NCBI GenBank assembly: GCA_907163345.1 | Contig: CAJQUN010000490.1 | Location: forward strand, 124,001-188,000 | Source: Haberlea rhodopensis | Taxonomy: Eukaryota; Streptophyta; Magnoliopsida; Lamiales; Gesneriaceae | DNA: 64,000 nt | Reading direction: 5' to 3' | Shown: one piece after another, positions 1 to 11,152 of the stretch | Numbering within the stretch: position 1 is the first letter of the stretch | Layout: every line of letters begins with the position of its first letter | Program-made: the position numbers and the translations under genes | Notes under the pieces: generated by a model | Seen by the model: the letters and a program-made list of their open reading frames with translations, nothing else | Databases searched by the model: none | What the model was told of the DNA's origin: nothing

Positions 1-2169
1 CCATCTCCCTCAAAGGAGTAGTTGCATCACTTTGCAACACGGATTGGGCAACAACAAGGCTCCGATCAACACGAAACACATCTCCAAAGATGTCTACATC
101 CGTGTGTTCCAAGAAATCACATCTTGGTCCAAACACACTATCGAGACTCCACAAGGTCTCAAGTTCCACAGAGGTCATGCAAGACAATCAATTGCATTCC
201 CGCCACATGTGTCAACCACGACACTAAACAAATTTGAATCCTGGCCATCCCTCGCTTACCCTAGGATTCAACAATCCTAACACAGGGAGGCTATCAAACT
301 AACCAGCAAGAATTACCATGGTCCCAAAACACGACAATCCCTCCTCAGAGGAAGTCAACCGGACCTCACGATTATCCCTCAGAATACATTGTGCTATTGA
401 GATTTCCAATCTCAAGGCGTCCCAAATCTCTCATTAGAGATTCATTCGTCCGAGCATAGTATATTAACCCGACGCTCGACAAGAACCAGTACGCTGGCAT
501 CCGTATACACGCTGGTATACATGCCTAAGCACCTAAACATGATGCATACACAATGCACTCGGCTTGGGCATCCCCAAATATGCCCACAAGCCTAAAAAAA
601 ATGTCCATCCCCAGTTATTCTCACCCAAGGGAGAATAGTGATCGACGGAACAACTACCCACGGTGTGATCCCAAAAATCAACACCACACAACACTCAACG
701 AATCTATTAAAGATTCCCAATAGGTATACCAATACCAGTTTCCTCACAAGGAAAGTGTCATGCACCCATGACCCACCAACCTTGAACCACCGTTCGGAAA
801 ACATGGATACACCTATACCAACATGTATCCCGGAACCAAAAAACACACAACCGGTTCAGAATAGTTTGCTCTAGCCACTATTGCCGAAACAAAACCGCAA
901 ACACAACGATTACCCATACCAACGACGCTAGGTACTAACACCATAGAATTCCACAAACCCAAGCGTCTCCCTAGAGTCGTCTCTTCGTGCGTCACACAGA
1001 AATATAAAGCAATTACCTTGTTCAACACTAGTAATGCTCACCATGGCTGATCTGCGATCAACCTCCAAACAACATCAACTGTCTCCATGACAGTAAACAC
1101 CACATCTCGCCGAGAGATACGAGCAACGAAGTAGTGCCAAACTACTTACTATAATCCACAATTCGATCATGTCTCCCAATGCATCCCAAATGCATGGATT
1201 CCCAGATCAAGTTAACAATGACTTGTTGATACTCTTGTTGGTACCCCAACAAAATTGAGTTGTCCTCAGACAAGTCCCATAACAAGAGTGCACAAACATT
1301 CCGTGAGGCATTCCCAACCTCAACCTCATAGAACATGTTGACTACACAAGTCCATCGAAATCCATATCATATCACCATACGATTTACTACACTCGACCCC
1401 AACGAGCAACATAACAGCCACAACAAGTCCATCATGGTGCTGCGCAGCACGTGGCAAGCAAAATCGCTGCCTCCTTAGGTTTTAACCAAACCTACCAACG
1501 TATCACCCGTTCCATCTCGGTACACCATACCGTAACATCCATTAGAGTAGTGGGTCATCACCCAATATTTCTCTAATACCAATGCACAATGGACATCCCG
1601 GTGTCCTTGCTCAACCACGAAGTCATCCTAATCCATTAGGATCTATCCCACACCCTCAAGGGTGGACGTGACCACGTCCACCACACGTCACATTGATAAA
1701 AGCGAGTAGTTTCCTCAACGACTACTCCTATCGTCAATCACTTGGCCAAAGACCATCCCAACGAGTACACCTAAATGTACCACTACTCGTAACATAAATA
1801 CTTCAACATACGCTGCGGTATACACACATGTATAGCACATCCAGCCATAGGACGAGCAAACTTGCTCGGCATAAGGGTCACGTCAACCGGTGACGTAGAC
1901 ACCACCTTGTGCTCAACATCGGCACCCCAAAATATACCACTAAAAACGTCTACACCATTGTATTATTTAACGCAACAACATTACACGTCTACATAAAACA
2001 TCCACTATGTTGTTATCTCGTGACGGTAATGCCGACACATGACATTCAATTCATCGTTAACTAGTGACGGTACATGCCAAAACATATGATACTCAACACA
2101 ATAATAAAGGACAGTAATATACCTCCATCATTTGCTAACAAAGTAGCGGTCTACCTAACTCCGTCGCTC

Positions 2170-2815
2170 AATAGCAATATGCAATCACCACCCGTCGCTC
2201 GAAGACGGCATAATCACGTGCTGTGCACCTAGCGGCATAATCCATCGCTACAAAATTGATGGCATGATCCCTCGTCACACAGTCAGCAGCATGAGCCTTG
2301 CTATGCACATCCGGGAACGAATCATCATCAACCGAATAGCGGAATGAGACCTCGCTATATATATAATTGGCGGCAAGAACTATCGCCATGAAATCAGCGG
2401 AACGTACCATTGCTAAACACATGTCCGGCGTCATGAACCATCGCTAATAACATAGCAGAAAAGACATCGTCATACACGCACCTCGCGGAATAATCATCGT
2501 CAATATTATAGCGGCATGAACCATCGCTCGATATACCTGGCGGCATGAATCATCGCCAATGACATAGCGGAAAGAGGCATCGCTATACACGCACCTGGCG
2601 GAATAATCATCGCCCCTAACATAGCGGCATGAACCATCGCTCGATATACCTGGCGGCATGAACCATCGCCAATAATATAGCGGAATGAGGCATCGCTACT
2701 CATGTACCCGGCGGCATGAACCATCGCCAATCAATATAGCGGAATGAGACATCGCTATCAATATACCTGGCGGCATGAACCATCGCCAACTGATTCAGCG
2801 GAACGGATCAAGGAC
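2170..2815. repeat. Tandem GCGG/CATCGC hairpin units in the L1 interior
   Basis: About ten degenerate units of roughly 30 nt occur in pairs of roughly 60 nt. They alternate phrases such as TAGCGGCATGAACCATCGC and CTGGCGGCATGAACCATCGCC. The short arms CGCT or CGCC face AGCG or GGCG around a loop of 8-12 nt. Different units carry different but often matching arms. The short ORFs across this block are translations of the repeat, not genes. Confidence 0.8.
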
Positions 2816-2959
2816 TCAAGAGGTACTCACATGCATGTAGCACTTTGTTTCTTTCAGACCCAAGAGGTGGCTCACATTACACGCAGCACTTTGTTCCCGA
2901 TCGCGTCGCTCAAATATAGATAATGTGGCTGTTCCGGTCTTGTTATAACAGTGGAATTT

Positions 2960-3290
2960 TAGGACCCCTCGCTTCGACATATAACGGCATCATATGATAT
3001 CCCTCGCTTCGACAATGACAGCGGCATGTACATCGCTTCGACATTACAGCGGAAAATATCATATTACCATCGCTTCATATGACAGCGGAAAGTACCTCCC
3101 TCGCTCGAATATAACAACCACCGGAATCTTCCACTAGCTCTATATACCTGCATCAAGGTTAACACAACATTTCACAAATCCTACTACGTCATATCGGCGG
3201 CTCAATAATATCCCTCGCTTCGACAATGACAGCGGCATGTACATCGCTTCGACATGACAACGGCAAATATTATGATCCATCGCTGATGAT
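2960..3290. repeat. CGCTTCGACA-N-CAGCGG repeat block in L1
   Basis: Five or six copies of a 25-35 nt module, CGCTTCGACA followed by ATGACAGCGG or a close variant, lie in this stretch. CGCT pairs with AGCG. The reverse complement of the module resembles a segment of the Tekay LTRs near 21560-21650 and 28455-28560 (CCGCTATATGTCGAAGCGAG). Confidence 0.7.
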
Positions 3291-3667
3291 ATACCCGTAG
3301 TAGGACGCTAATGTAACACATTGCATATTCAATAACAATTGAAATCATACCACAATATTCCACTGTCTGCTATCAACCATCCCTGTCCTTAGACAGCACA
3401 TCACGTTTCCCATTTTCTGATTTTCCTACAAAATCAGATTCCTTAGCACATAACATATGGAGTTCCAGACATTGACATTAATGCCATCCCATCGTATTCC
3501 ACACGATTCCTGTAACCACAATGATCAGTAATACCAATTTCCATATCGTAAAAGCACATAAGCAATTAATTGTGTCACACAACACTAATACCATCATGTA
3601 TAAATATGTGCTACCAATTCCTATCAACATGTTCCTAGGCCCTTAACAGCCCCAATGAGCAACCAAT

Positions 3668-3679
3668 GCTCTGATACCA
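3668..3679 (-). other. Primer-binding site of L1 (initiator Met tRNA)
   Basis: On the minus strand this reads TGGTATCAGAGC, the standard plant initiator-Met tRNA primer site, four bases from the LTR end. It fixes L1 as minus-strand and 3684-6020 as its 5' LTR. Confidence 0.85.
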
Positions 3680-3967
3680 ATAATGTAAGGACCCCCGTGA
3701 CCTTAACCCACAATTAGTGCATTAAGCCATGCATTTGGTGCATTCAATCATGTGTAAAGGGAAACTACATGTAAACGTGGCACACAATACCAACTATAAA
3801 ATTTTCTTGCTTCATCTATTCCATTCCATGCAATATCCGATTTCCCAAATTAAGACCATTTAACACATCATGCACCTATGTAATACACTAATCACAATCT
3901 CAATTCATCTAGCAATTCCCTAGTTGATTGCTCACACATATAATGAAAAGAGAAAGGCCCATGCCTC

Positions 3968-3973
3968 TTTATA
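3968..3973 (-). promoter_or_regulatory. Probable TATA box of the L1 LTR
   Basis: The minus strand reads TATAAA within TTGTATAAAGAGGC. The same place in the other L LTRs holds TATATAAAGG (L3, 59354-59361), TTGTATAAAGG (18605-18612) and TGTATAAAGG (29392-29397, plus). Conservation across copies, about 300-450 bp from the LTR 3' end, fits a core promoter. Confidence 0.55.
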
Positions 3974-5117
3974 CAACACATATACACATAATTATTGCTC
4001 ACACACAAGCATCGAATAAACCTATGTGTACGTAATGTATAAAAAGGGCATACACAATATCCAGCTCCACATGAGCTCCGGTGTCTCGATCCTGGAATCA
4101 CCTCCAATTCATAGCTCGATCACAGCTCCAGAGCTACCATTGTACCTGTTTCACCTGCCCCAACAGAGACAGCCCCCACACGAGGTGAGCATACCAATAC
4201 CACCAAACCAATAATCACAATTATATAATTCGTAAATTACAACAATGTAATTGCCAAGAATTTAAATGATACTCCATGGATGGCATCATCCTCATCCGGA
4301 TCCCACGGTATTGTCCCTGTTCTCAAAACAACCAAAATCATCAATTTCCAAATATCCAGTTAATCATTACACTGATTAACTATATCCCTAATCCAATTCA
4401 ATATTGATAGAGGAATAAAATACAGATATCCTAGATATCTAGCCAAAGGTCACATTTCCTCGCCCACTCAAAAGTAGCGACATCACTTACCGATGTTCGC
4501 TCCATAGCGACCACATCCCGACAATTGCTCGCTCCAAAGCGGCACCAAACAATACATAAGACCGACCAACATCACACACCCAGTCCCGTTTCCATCAACC
4601 AATTATTGCAAGACACCATATATTATGTATCGGCTACTAACCCTTACCAATCATCTATCTCATGCACAACAATTGCAATAATATAATTAAGGCCATGCTC
4701 GTACGTTACACGTACCTTAAGTTTCCGTAGTCCAAGCCAAACCTTGCTTGAGTTCCAAGCCTCGAGAAATATGTGCTAAAACACATAAACAACTCACAAT
4801 CAAGCATAAGTATGCAACCACGTGTCCACGCACGTTCGCAACCTCTAAACCCATCGTCAATCCATGACGATTACCAAAATAAAAGCCCCCGGCTAGGCAT
4901 GCATAATACCCAAAAATATTCCATTTAAAACGTTTAAAAGATAGCCAAAAACTCAACCGAGAGTTCCGTTTAATTTAACTTGGCTCCAACCAAACCATTT
5001 TAAAAGTCTAGCATTCCCATTGGAATGTGGACATTTCCCCGGAAACGGCCCCTTTAAACCTCGGTTCCAAAATCCCGACATTTCCCAAAAATTACAAAAA
5101 AATAGAATCCATCTGGT

Positions 5118-5293
5118 GGCGATCGATCGCCACCTTTATCGCGATCGATCGCCACAGTCCAGTGGTCAAACCAGTGCATTCTCGCGATCGATCGCCGAGA
5201 TCTCGTGATCGATCGCCTGCACTGTTCATCGTCACTCAAAATACAGCTGCACGTCGCAATCGATCGCCCCACCTCGGTGATCGATCGCCACCT
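5118..5293. repeat. GATCGATC palindrome cluster in the L1 LTR
   Basis: Six copies of GCGATCGATCGC or one- to two-base variants are separated by unrelated spacers of about 8-35 bp. The 12-mer is a perfect palindrome. The same cluster type occurs in the Tekay and F LTRs. Confidence 0.9.
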
Positions 5294-8200
5294 GCGCTTT
5301 TCCGAAAAAATTGAGCTTCCATGGTGTTTTACACACCCAAAATCAAAACCAATACCCCATACAACACCAACACCTCAAATACACCCTTAAAACTCAATAA
5401 AAACTCCAATAACAAACTTTAAGATTTTTACCCAAAAACCACAAACCCAAATATAACATGAATACCCAACCAAAATCAACAATATTACTACCAAATCGAA
5501 GACAATGACGAGAGGAAGACTAATACCTGATCATCTTCGAGAAATCGGCCTCCGAGCCAAGCTACCATCGATTTTGCTTCTAAGAGCAAAAGAGGGGAAA
5601 TGGTGGGGGAGGGTTTGGGTGAAGAGAGAGGGAGAGAGAGAGGGGTTCCGTGCTAAAATGACTGAATACCGAGTCCACATGGTATATGTAGCACCAAAAC
5701 TCGAAAATACCAATCACTTCACAAATACATCATGATTCATTAAAAATCATCTGTTTTCAAAAATCATCTCTCTAACCTCAATTCTCATTACCAGCCCCAG
5801 CACAAAGTACTCCGAACCCCAAATCCCACCAAAGACCAAATTCCAAGGTTATCACCACGATGAGTACACAATCTCATCCCTTGGATCCAACGACTCCATA
5901 AATTTGATTCAAAATCCCCGAGAGTCCCAAAACCGCAATTAATTCAAAATTGCTACAAATAAAATCCCTTAAGGATTATTACCACACCGGGATTAACACC
6001 ATTAATCCCCGGGCATCACATCGTCGAATCATGAACACATCATGAACGACACACCAACTGCGAGGACACTGACCTCGCACTAATTCTGGGATGGAGTAAC
6101 CCTCTCTAACCATCACAATCTCAAAGGACATCAGCATGCCTCGATGCTAAACACTCAAAAGCAGTCAGTCAACTGTAACTGCTAGCTACTCGAATCGTCC
6201 CTGATTCCAACATAGATATCACTTCCATGAGATCTCCCCCGCTTAGACTGCGATGTCCAACACACATCGCTACAAAGGAAGCCACTAGCATACAACAGTA
6301 TACACACACTAAACCCAGTTTTCGCTTTCCAAATCCATCTCCATTAGAGGAGTAGTTGCACCACCTTGCAACTCGGATCGGGCAACTCTCGGCCACCGAT
6401 CAACACAAAACACATCTCCACAGGTATTAACATTTGTGTGTTCCAAGAAATCATATCTTGGTCCAAATACACCATCGAGACTCCACAAGGTCTCAATTTC
6501 CATAGAGAACATGCAAGAAAATCGATTGCATCCTCACCACACGTGTCAACAATGGCACCCAACAGGTTGAACCCCCGGCCATCCCTCGTTTACCCTAGGA
6601 TTCAACAATCCTAACACAAGGATGTAATCAAATTACTCAGCAATGAATTACCATGGTCACAATACACAACAATCCCTCCTCGAGGGACTCAACCAGACCT
6701 CACGATCATTCCTCAGAATGCATGGTGTCGTTAAGATTACCAATCTCTCACTAGAGATTCACTAAACCAGGTACACCAACCCGCTACTCAACAACATAAA
6801 AATGCTGACAATCGCATATACATACCTGATATATATGCTTGAGCACCAAAAACACAACATGCATAATCAATGCACTCGACGTGGGTATCTCCAATCATAC
6901 TCACATGCCCCAGACACTATTGTCAATTACTCTGTCATTCTCACTCAGTGGAGAATAATTATTTTTGAATGAACGACTAATGGTGTGAACTCAACATCAA
7001 CACCACGAACACCGAATTATCGAATCTCTCAAAGATTCTCAATATGTGTATCAATACCTCTTTCCTCACAAGGAAAGCGTCATGCACCCATGACTCTTTA
7101 ATCTCGAACAACCGTTCGGATAATTCAGATACATTTATACAAAAATGTATCCCTGAACTAATAAATACACAACTGGTTCAGTATAGTGCATCCTTGTCAC
7201 TATCGCTAATCATACCCAAACCTGTATACACGACGCAAACAAATTCTAACGATGCTCCGTACTAATACCATAGTACTCAACATTGCATCCTTAACATAAG
7301 AATTTCCAATTAGGGCTAACAATGACTTGTTAACACCCAGGTCGTACTCCCAACAACAGTGAGCTGAAAGCTCCCTTGAGGTATCTCTCACCTCAACTCA
7401 TAGGCATTATAACGACCACACGAGTCCACTATACTTCTCATCGTATCATCATACGATTCACTACACTCGGTTCCAACAAGCAGTATAGTGGCTACATCAA
7501 TCTCACTATATTACTGCAACAATAATTCATCTTACCTGGTTAGCAACTTGCAGCCTCCTAAGGATTATACAAAACTTACTAATGTATCACATGTTCAATA
7601 CCGGTATACGATACCGCACCATCAATTAGAGTAGTGGATCATCATCCAATATTTCTCTAATACAGATACACAAGGGACATCTCAATGTCCTCGCTCGATC
7701 ACAATTCAATCCTAACCCATTAGGATTTATTTACATACTCTCACGTTTATATGCGATCATATACGTTATACACAACATATACGTATGTAGATCCCTCAAC
7801 AACTACATACGCTACCAGTCGCTTGGCCATTGTCAACTCAACGAGTATACCAAAAGGTATCACCACTCGTAACACACTTATATGAATACACTATGTAATA
7901 CACTTACGTCACTACCATTTACCCATCGAGCAAACTTGCTCGGCATCATGGTCTCGTGTCAACCTGTGACACACATGTCAACACATGACATTCACAGTGA
8001 TCCATCGTCATCCCGTGACGTTTCATGTCATCCCATAACATTCTCATTAATCTCATATCAATATGGTTGTATTTGACTCAATATAACAAGAAATCAATCA
8101 ATTGTCAATCCACAATTCATAAGACTATATGCTTTAATTTTTAATTTCATTCTACATTATTCCATACGTACAATCGATTCTCACAATCAATATAACTCAA

Positions 8201-8399
8201 CTGAGATAATGCGATGAGCATTTATCAACATATCTCAACATATATTCACCTGCCAAACAAAACACAATAGTTTACCTCAACTCCTCGTTCCTATTGGAAC
8301 ATTCCAATATCCTCTTGGGCCTACATCTCATGTACCCAAGGAATAATAATAACACAATGTCCACTACTATCTTAAATCAACACATCATCAATATATATA

Positions 8400-8645
8400 T
8401 TGCTAACACAATAGCAGTACAACAATACTCATCGCCCAAAGGCGGTACATAAATCTCATCGCTAATACAATAGCGGTACATCACCCATAATGGCATACAT
8501 ATCTCATCGCTAACACAATAGCGGTACATTGCCCACAATGGCATACATTACTCATCGCTAACACAATAGCGGTACATCGCCCATAATGGCATACATATCT
8601 CATCGCTAACACAATAGCTGTACATTGCCTACAATGTCATACATA
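8400..8645. repeat. Tandem repeat with CGCTAACACAATAGCGG hairpins in L2
   Basis: Four to five units of about 60 bp alternate a CATCGCTAACACAATAGCGG half, with CGCTA pairing TAGCG, and a CATCGCCCATAATGGC half, with GCC pairing GGC. This is the L2 counterpart of the 2170-2815 block, with different stems. Confidence 0.85.
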
Positions 8646-8814
8646 ATAATCATAATAGCCATGAATAAAATTACATACTTAACACAATAAGATGTAATAT
8701 ACTTACGATACACAGTGGATCCACACTTGATCCATTCAAATATCCATGTTTACAACATAAAGATTCCACGAATATAATTACATATCAATACACATATTGA
8801 TATACTCATCGCTA

Positions 8815-9245
8815 AATACTCATCGTCAATACCGTGACGGTCCAATAATACTCAACGTCAATACATGACGGTCCAATAATACTCATCGCTATAATAATAG
8901 CGGTCCAATAATACCCATTGTCAATACCATGATGGTCCAATAATACACATCGCTATAATAATAGCGGTCCAATAATACTCATCGTCAATACCATGACGGT
9001 CCAATAATACTCATCGCTATAATAATAGCGGTCCAATAATACTCATCGTCAACACCATGTTGGTCCAATAATATCATCGCTATAATAATAGTGGTCCATT
9101 AATACTCATCGTCAATATCATGACGGTCCAATAATACTCATCGCTATAATAATAGCAGTCCAATAATACTCATCGTCAATACCATGACGGTCCAATAATA
9201 CGCATCGCTATAATAATAGCTGTCAAATAATACTCATCGTTACCC
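8815..9245. repeat. Two-hairpin higher-order repeat in L2
   Basis: About thirteen units of roughly 30 bp share the tail GGTCCAATAATACTCAT but alternate two stems. One type reads CGCTATAATAATAGCGG (CGCTA pairs TAGCG). The other reads CGTCAATACCATGACGG (CGTCA pairs TGACG). Both arms switch together between types, giving a 60-bp higher-order unit. Some units have single-arm changes, such as TGATGG or TGTTGG. Confidence 0.9.
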
Positions 9246-9830
9246 CCATATCTCAAATAAAATATTAATGCATGAGTATAATTTCACATGTACCTGCATT
9301 TTCATAATCACAACGTACTCATACTCGATCATCATCTCATCTATTGGTATCAACCAATAACACAGTATTGTCAACATTTCTTGTTATCAGACTTCATATC
9401 TCGTTTCTCATTCCCTACAAAATCGGGTTTCTCAACACTGTATGCATATATAAAGTGCACACCTCAAATAAATTCATTTATCCTTCCATTAGTAACAATC
9501 TCAAATCATTATTACTACGCATTCAATCAACGAATACTATTTAAATAGTTACCCACTATTGTCATCCTCAAACAATTTCACTTCAGTGGGTATATTCATT
9601 ACCATCTCCGGTTATCGCTCAAGATCACATTTCTCGTAGTCCATATGATCATGTAATCACAATGGTTAGCAATAATACAATTCTCCATTACTTCATAGCA
9701 TAAAATACGCATAGGAGCATAAAATCATCGCACCGCACAAGTGCCAAACTGTAATCATATAAATTAGCATGTCATTCAGTTTGTCTCAACACATCTCTAG
9801 ACCTTTAAACAGCCCAAAGAGCTAACCACC

Positions 9831-9842
9831 GCTCTGATACCA
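9831..9842 (-). other. Primer-binding site of L2 (initiator Met tRNA)
   Basis: The minus strand reads TGGTATCAGAGC. Two bases separate it from an LTR end that reads TGCAATGACCC on the plus strand, a slightly changed form of the usual TGTAAGGACCC. Confidence 0.8.
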
Positions 9843-10336
9843 AATGCAATGACCCAAACATCTAATCTCATCATTAGTGCATTTATCATCTCTATTAGTG
9901 CATACTTTCTGTAGGGTCTTCCTACCTTAACATCATATTAATAATGTATTATGAATAGAACATGCATTAATGATATTCTAAGGGTTCCGGTTGTAGCTTT
10001 GACCTAATAAGATTACAGGTCAAGAATAAAATTTCAAAAACTATTTTATTACATTCTCAAAAGAATATAGTAGCGATAGAATTAGACTACTCCTAGAGTA
10101 GAGACTATCCAAAATCCTTAATCCTATCTTCTTTCATGCTCCTTTAGCTCACCGTCTCAACCCGACCCTTAGCCCTGGTTCAAAAGTGTACCTACAGGGA
10201 CAACACATCGTGAGCACATACATATTTACTTAACATCATAAAAGAGATATAACAGTAAATGTACGAAATCTTGGTTAAGTAAACTTGTTGGTTATTCGTT
10301 AACTTCTTTCTGTTGACCCTGATTCACATTCATGCA

Positions 10337-10509
10337 TATGGGCATCTTACCCTATGATATGGCATCTTACCATATTACAAACATCTCGTGGCATCTTACC
10401 ACGTGGGCATCTTACCCCTTCTTAACATCGTATGGCATCTTACCACATGGGCATCTTACCCCTTTCGTAAATATCGTATGGCATCTTACCATATGGGCAT
10501 CTTACCCTT
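10337..10509. repeat. CATCTTA-loop hairpin array, T1 3' LTR
   Basis: About eight GCATCTTAC cores occur in tandem, each flanked by complementary arms: ATATGG/CCATAT, CGTGG/CCACG, TATGG/CCATA and GGG/CCC. The loop is constant and the arms differ between units but stay paired. ORFs here are repeat translations. Confidence 0.9.
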
Positions 10510-10522
10510 CTTAACATCGTAT

Positions 10523-10750
10523 GGTCATCATCATGATCGTACTTATCATAATCATCATCATAACATCATTATCATAAACATCATCATAAATATCATCATA
10601 ATCATCATCATAAACATCATCATAATAAACGTCATCATAAACATCATCATCGTAAACATCATCATAATCATCATCATAAACATCACCATTATAAACATCA
10701 TCATCGTAAACATCATCATCATAATCATCATCATCATAAACATCATCATT
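10523..10750. repeat. ATC-rich microsatellite, T1 3' LTR
   Basis: Interrupted (ATC)n is interspersed with AAACATC and GTAAACATC steps. The sister LTR (17142-17361) has a different length and order, as expected for slippage. Confidence 0.9.
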
Positions 10751-10957
10751 AAATGTAGGAGTATGGTTTACCGTCCGATGCTCGTACGTTTCTTACGTAC
10801 CTTAATTCCAAAAGAAGGAGAAATTGCAGAACTTTATCTCCTTGAAGTTGTGGGTACCTGGGATGGTTCTACGTAACCAAACAAATCGATATTAGAAGCT
10901 AAATATAGTCCAATATCCAAAATCACACAAAATAATCAAAAATACCCATTTTTACAT

Positions 10958-11152
10958 CTCGCGATCGATCACTGCCCAGGCACGATCGATCGCGAGATCA
11001 CACTGGACGGGGGTGAAAATTTTGATCTTCGGCGATCGATCGCCATCTTCACCAATCGATCGCCCTAAAGTGGCGATCGATCGCCAAAGGCTTCTGGAGC
11101 CTACTGTTGGCTCGCGATCGATCACCAAAAACGGGCGATCGATCGCCAGCCC
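10958..11152. repeat. GATCGATC palindrome cluster, T1 3' LTR (7 units)
   Basis: There are seven GCGATCGATCGC-type units. Variants such as CGATCGATCAC and CAATCGATCGC are mixed with perfect 12-mers. Confidence 0.92.

Larger units (their letters stand above)
1..3667 (-). mobile_element. L1: non-coding interior of a LARD-like LTR retrotransposon (partial)
   Basis: This is the internal region of a minus-strand LTR element; its 3' part lies off the left edge. It is bounded on the right by a Met-tRNA primer site and an LTR. Neither strand has an ORF above about 90 codons and no retroelement domain is visible. The first 2.1 kb aligns by eye with 6332 onward and with 62205 onward, so these are three divergent copies of one family. 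The sequence is densely packed with short inverted repeats, for example TTGAGATttccaATCTCAA at 397-415 and TTGTTGGtaccCCAACAA at 1235-1252. A long-LTR element with a conserved non-coding interior fits the LARD class (large retrotransposon derivative). It must use proteins from another element; the shared ends suggest a Tekay chromovirus. That partner is inferred. Confidence 0.75.
3684..6020 (-). mobile_element. LTR of L1 (2.34 kb)
   Basis: On the plus strand the LTR starts TGTAAGGACCCC and ends GGGCATCACA, so in element orientation it runs TG..CA. The left end lies four bases from the primer site. The right end matches the L3 LTR end at 61599. It holds a TATAAA at 3968-3973 (minus), a GTACGT/ACGTAC hairpin near 4699-4713 and a palindrome cluster at 5118-5293. 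L-type interior follows on the right at 6021, missing about 300 bp that L3 has next to its LTR. Either L1 inserted inside L2, or L1 and L2 share this LTR after recombination. The left flank, outside the window, would decide. Confidence 0.75.
6021..9830 (-). mobile_element. L2: second copy of the LARD-like interior
   Basis: This non-coding region is homologous to L1 and L3 and ends on the right at a Met-tRNA primer site. From 6332 it follows L1 position 1 onward. Its first bases correspond to about 300 bp inside the L3 interior, so the polypurine tract and adjoining sequence are absent or lie beyond L1 to the left. No protein domain is visible in any frame. Its hairpins keep pairing while sequence differs from L1: TGGAT/ATCCA at 7635-7648 against TGGGT/ACCCA at 1551-1564, and GTATGTAG/CTACATAC at 7783-7810 against GAGTAGT/ACTACTC at 1704-1727. 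Confidence 0.75.

Noticed and set aside
2168..2730. Small overlapping ORFs of 70-90 codons on the minus strand
   Set aside because: They follow the tandem repeat unit and are not conserved as proteins in L2 or L3.
1..3667. L interior as a decayed coding Gypsy element
   Set aside because: No remnant of any retroelement domain is visible in six frames in three independent copies, while the non-coding structure is conserved.
10523..10876. Open frames rich in Ile/His/Met/Asn over ATC repeats, up to 162 codons
   Set aside because: They are translations of a microsatellite, open in several frames on both strands.
10958..11152. CRISPR-like array (regular short repeats with unique spacers)
   Set aside because: The units are palindromes of 10-14 bp with uneven spacers inside plant LTRs; no Cas genes, and the context is eukaryotic.
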